From Streptococcus oralis (lineage in GTDB: Bacteria; Bacillota; Bacilli; Lactobacillales; Streptococcaceae), in the NCBI RefSeq assembly GCF_002386345.1, contig NZ_CP023507.1, positions 434,001 to 498,000 of the forward strand: a DNA stretch of 64,000 bases, read 5' to 3'. The first letter of the stretch is position 1. Every line of letters begins with the position of its first letter. This document shows, piece after piece, positions 62,285 through 64,000 of this stretch. The translations under genes and the position numbers were made by a program. The notes under the pieces were generated by a model. The model saw only the letters and a list, made by a program, of their open reading frames with translations, searched no databases and had not been told where the DNA came from.

Positions 62285-63220
62285 ATGTCTAAGATTCTAG
62301 TATTTGGTCACCAAAATCCAGACTCAGATGCCATCGGGTCATCTGTAGCCTTTGCCTATCTTGCAAAAGAGGCTTATGGATTGGACACAGAAGCAGTAGC
62401 ACTTGGAACTCCTAATGAAGAAACAGCTTTCGTTTTGAACTATTTTGGTGTAGAAGCACCACGCGTCATTACATCTGCTAAAGCAGAAGGTGCAGAGCAA
62501 GTTATCTTGACTGACCACAATGAATTCCAACAATCAGTGTCAGATATTGCTGAAGTAGAAGTTTACGGAGTTGTAGATCACCACCGTGTGGCTAATTTTG
62601 AAACTGCCAGCCCGCTCTACATGCGCTTGGAACCAGTTGGATCAGCTTCATCTATCGTTTACCGCATGTTCAAAGAACATGGTGTGGCAGTTCCTAAAGA
62701 AATCGCAGGTTTGATGCTTTCAGGTTTGATTTCAGATACTCTTCTTTTGAAATCACCAACAACTCACCCATCTGATAAAGTCATTGCTCCTGAATTGGCT
62801 GAATTAGCAGGTGTCAACTTGGAAGAGTACGGTCTTGCTATGCTCAAGGCTGGTACTAACTTGGCCAGCAAATCTGCTGAAGAATTGATTGACATCGATG
62901 CTAAGACTTTTGAACTCAACGGAAATAAGGTTCGTGTTGCCCAAGTCAATACAGTTGATATTGCTGAAGTCTTGGAACGTCAAGCTGAAATCGAAGCAGC
63001 AATGCAAGCGGCTAATGCAGCAAACGGCTACTCAGATTTTGTCTTGATGATTACAGACATCGTCAACTCAAACTCTGAAATTCTGGCTCTTGGATCAAAC
63101 ATGGACAAGGTGGAAGCAGCTTTCAATTTCAAACTTGAAAATAATCACGCTTTCCTTCCAGGTGCTGTTTCACGTAAGAAACAAGTGGTGCCACAGTTGA
63201 CTGAAAGCTTTAATGGGTAA
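62285..63220 (+). CDS. ppaC: Manganese-dependent inorganic pyrophosphatase (family II)
   Basis: 311 residues. Hydrolyses pyrophosphate in the cytosol with Mn2+. DHH-superfamily metal motifs [14 protein letters not shown] (about residue 6-19), LTDHNE and GVVDHHRV (about 95-102), plus the C-terminal DHHA2 domain ending [17 protein letters not shown] precedes the ATG. Monocistronic with its own promoter. Confidence 0.97.
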   Translation: MSKILVFGHQNPDSDAIGSSVAFAYLAKEAYGLDTEAVALGTPNEETAFVLNYFGVEAPRVITSAKAEGAEQVILTDHNEFQQSVSDIAEVEVYGVVDHHRVANFETASPLYMRLEPVGSASSIVYRMFKEHGVAVPKEIAGLMLSGLISDTLLLKSPTTHPSDKVIAPELAELAGVNLEEYGLAMLKAGTNLASKSAEELIDIDAKTFELNGNKVRVAQVNTVDIAEVLERQAEIEAAMQAANAANGYSDFVLMITDIVNSNSEILALGSNMDKVEAAFNFKLENNHAFLPGAVSRKKQVVPQLTESFNG

Positions 63221-63273
63221 TTCTTAATGAATATTTGGAACTGTTAATTTGACTATTTATAGAAGGTGATAGC

Positions 63274-63600
63274 ATGATGCGATTGATTGAAGGACTGCGC
63301 TTTTTGGTTGAGGTTGTGGCAATCCTTGGTCTTTTCTCCGTATCTGTGATACAAATTTCTTGGCTGGAAAAATTCCTATTTTTTCTTCTAGCAGTTCTAT
63401 TAATCTTATTTTGGGCGCGATATATGGCACCAAAATCTCCACATGCTTTTAAAAAATGGCATCGCCTTGTTGCTGAGACGTCGATTTTTATTTTGGTTAG
63501 TGGTGGTTTTTGGTATTTGTATGGATTGCAAATAGGAATCCTCTACTTAGCTCTGTCTTTTGGAAGTTTGGTGCTACTTTATTATTTTCAGCTAGAGTGA
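63274..63600 (+). CDS. YrdB family (DUF2568) membrane protein
   Basis: 108 residues with four hydrophobic helices (about residues 8-25, 30-48, 67-82 and 86-104). The FWARYMAPKSPH loop between helices 2 and 3 is the family hallmark. Function unknown. GAAGGTGA precedes the ATG (63274 or 63277). Followed by a short gap with a terminator. Confidence 0.8.
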   Translation: MMRLIEGLRFLVEVVAILGLFSVSVIQISWLEKFLFFLLAVLLILFWARYMAPKSPHAFKKWHRLVAETSIFILVSGGFWYLYGLQIGILYLALSFGSLVLLYYFQLE

Positions 63601-63685
63601 TTCTTATAATATAGTTAATGAATTATTTAAATGGTAATTATTTGACTGGAGATTGACACGAGAAAACGGTGTTTTCCATATAGCT

Positions 63686-63709
63686 AAAGGGGTTTCGGCT
63701 CCTTTTTTT
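63686..63709 (+). terminator. Terminator after the YrdB-like gene
   Basis: AAAGGGG pairs with CTCCTTT (one G-T pair) around TTTCGG, followed by T residues, 13 nt upstream of the next start codon. Confidence 0.7.
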
Positions 63710-63722
63710 CTAGGAGAGAAAG

Positions 63723-64000
63723 ATGTTAGAAAATGGTGATTTGATTTTTGTGAAGGACCTTTCAGATATGGGGCAGGCCATCCAGGTTTCTACTGGGAAC
63801 TATAGTCATGTAGCCATCTTTTTGGACGGTTTCATCTACCATGCTAGTGGGAAAGCTGGTGTCATTTGTCAAGAACCGGCTGAATTTTTTGAACCAACTC
63901 ATCTTTACGATCTTTATGTCTATCCAGAGCTGGAAGCTGACTTGGTAAAGGAGAGAGCTAGCAAACATTTGGGTGCACCCTATAATGCCTCTTTTTATCC
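63723..64000 (+). CDS. YiiX/YebB-like permuted papain-fold protein, 3' partial
   Basis: 92 codons up to the window edge. Motifs ENGDLIFVKDL, GNYSHVAIFLDGFIYHA (the His of the permuted NlpC/P60 core) and the region KERASKHLGAPYN, where the catalytic Cys usually lies beyond this point. Family members are cysteine hydrolases acting on lipids or peptides; the substrate is unknown. AGGAGAG precedes the ATG at 63723. Confidence 0.78.
   Translation, partial: MLENGDLIFVKDLSDMGQAIQVSTGNYSHVAIFLDGFIYHASGKAGVICQEPAEFFEPTHLYDLYVYPELEADLVKERASKHLGAPYNASFY

Noticed and set aside
1-64000. tRNA/rRNA genes, CRISPR arrays, complete insertion sequences or prophage genes
   Set aside because: None was recognised on either strand; all repeats seen are coding repeats, BOX or small hairpin elements.

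Overview
The window looks like chromosome from a mitis-group Streptococcus (S. mitis, S. oralis or a near relative of S. pneumoniae). Evidence: a streptococcal M26 zinc metalloprotease with about 20-residue tandem repeats, a pneumococcal-type BOX element, extended TGn -10 promoters, streptococcal families such as DUF1149, the SAG1386-like LysM protein and the HAD/cyclophilin fusion, and long runs of gene order that I recall from the pneumococcal chromosome (trmK-nif3-galE-cmk-folA-clpX-ysxC; rapZ-yvcK-whiA; cdaA-cdaR-glmM; dapB-cca-ABC-F; mntE/mgtA; tseB-aspC-asnS; rpsF-ssb-rpsR).

Layout. 1-5.3 kb: 3' part of a surface IgA1-protease/ZmpB-type metalloprotease. 5.4-7.5 kb: small membrane protein, a stop-interrupted mini-ORF, gpmA and rpsO. 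7.9-11.4 kb: a four-gene ferric-siderophore uptake operon (permease, ATPase, lipoprotein, Fes/BesA-like esterase). 11.5-14.7 kb: PlsC-like acyltransferase and an unusual P-type ATPase. 14.7-26.9 kb: BOX element and housekeeping genes for tRNA modification, galactose/UDP-sugar metabolism, a glycosyltransferase, nucleotide and folate metabolism, ClpX, ribosome assembly and RapZ/YvcK/WhiA. 27-37 kb: ferredoxin-NADP reductase (minus), the c-di-AMP cyclase/regulator/GlmM operon, DegV, and dapB-cca-ABC-F. 37-45 kb: mntE (minus) and the manganese-riboswitch-controlled Ca/Mn exporter mgtA, separated by an AT-rich three-gene envelope-glycosylation cassette. 45-54 kb: a divergent deformylase-like protein, a large membrane protein, yaaA, MarR/FMN reductase, tseB-aspC-asnS, rpsF-ssb-rpsR, and a 50-bp-period array of terminators.

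54.3-59.3 kb is the most interesting part: a self-contained operon with its own AT-rich promoter region and terminator. It encodes UDP-GlcNAc 2-epimerase, a membrane protein with a degenerate GGDEF-like domain, a 46-residue membrane peptide, a processive family-2 synthase and a family-8 glycoside hydrolase. I read it as a synthase-dependent exopolysaccharide system, probably built on N-acetylmannosamine and comparable in composition to the Listeria pss locus. 59.3-64 kb returns to housekeeping genes (HAD/cyclophilin, S1 protein CvfD, TrmN6, GIY-YIG protein, PpaC, YrdB-like) and ends inside a permuted-papain-like protein.

Cross-cutting observations: at least six genes appear to have promoters whose -10 box ends 6-7 nt before the start codon, with no usable Shine-Dalgarno, implying leaderless mRNAs. 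Three copies of a ~110-bp hairpin repeat occur at two loci. No tRNA, rRNA, CRISPR or complete insertion sequence was seen.
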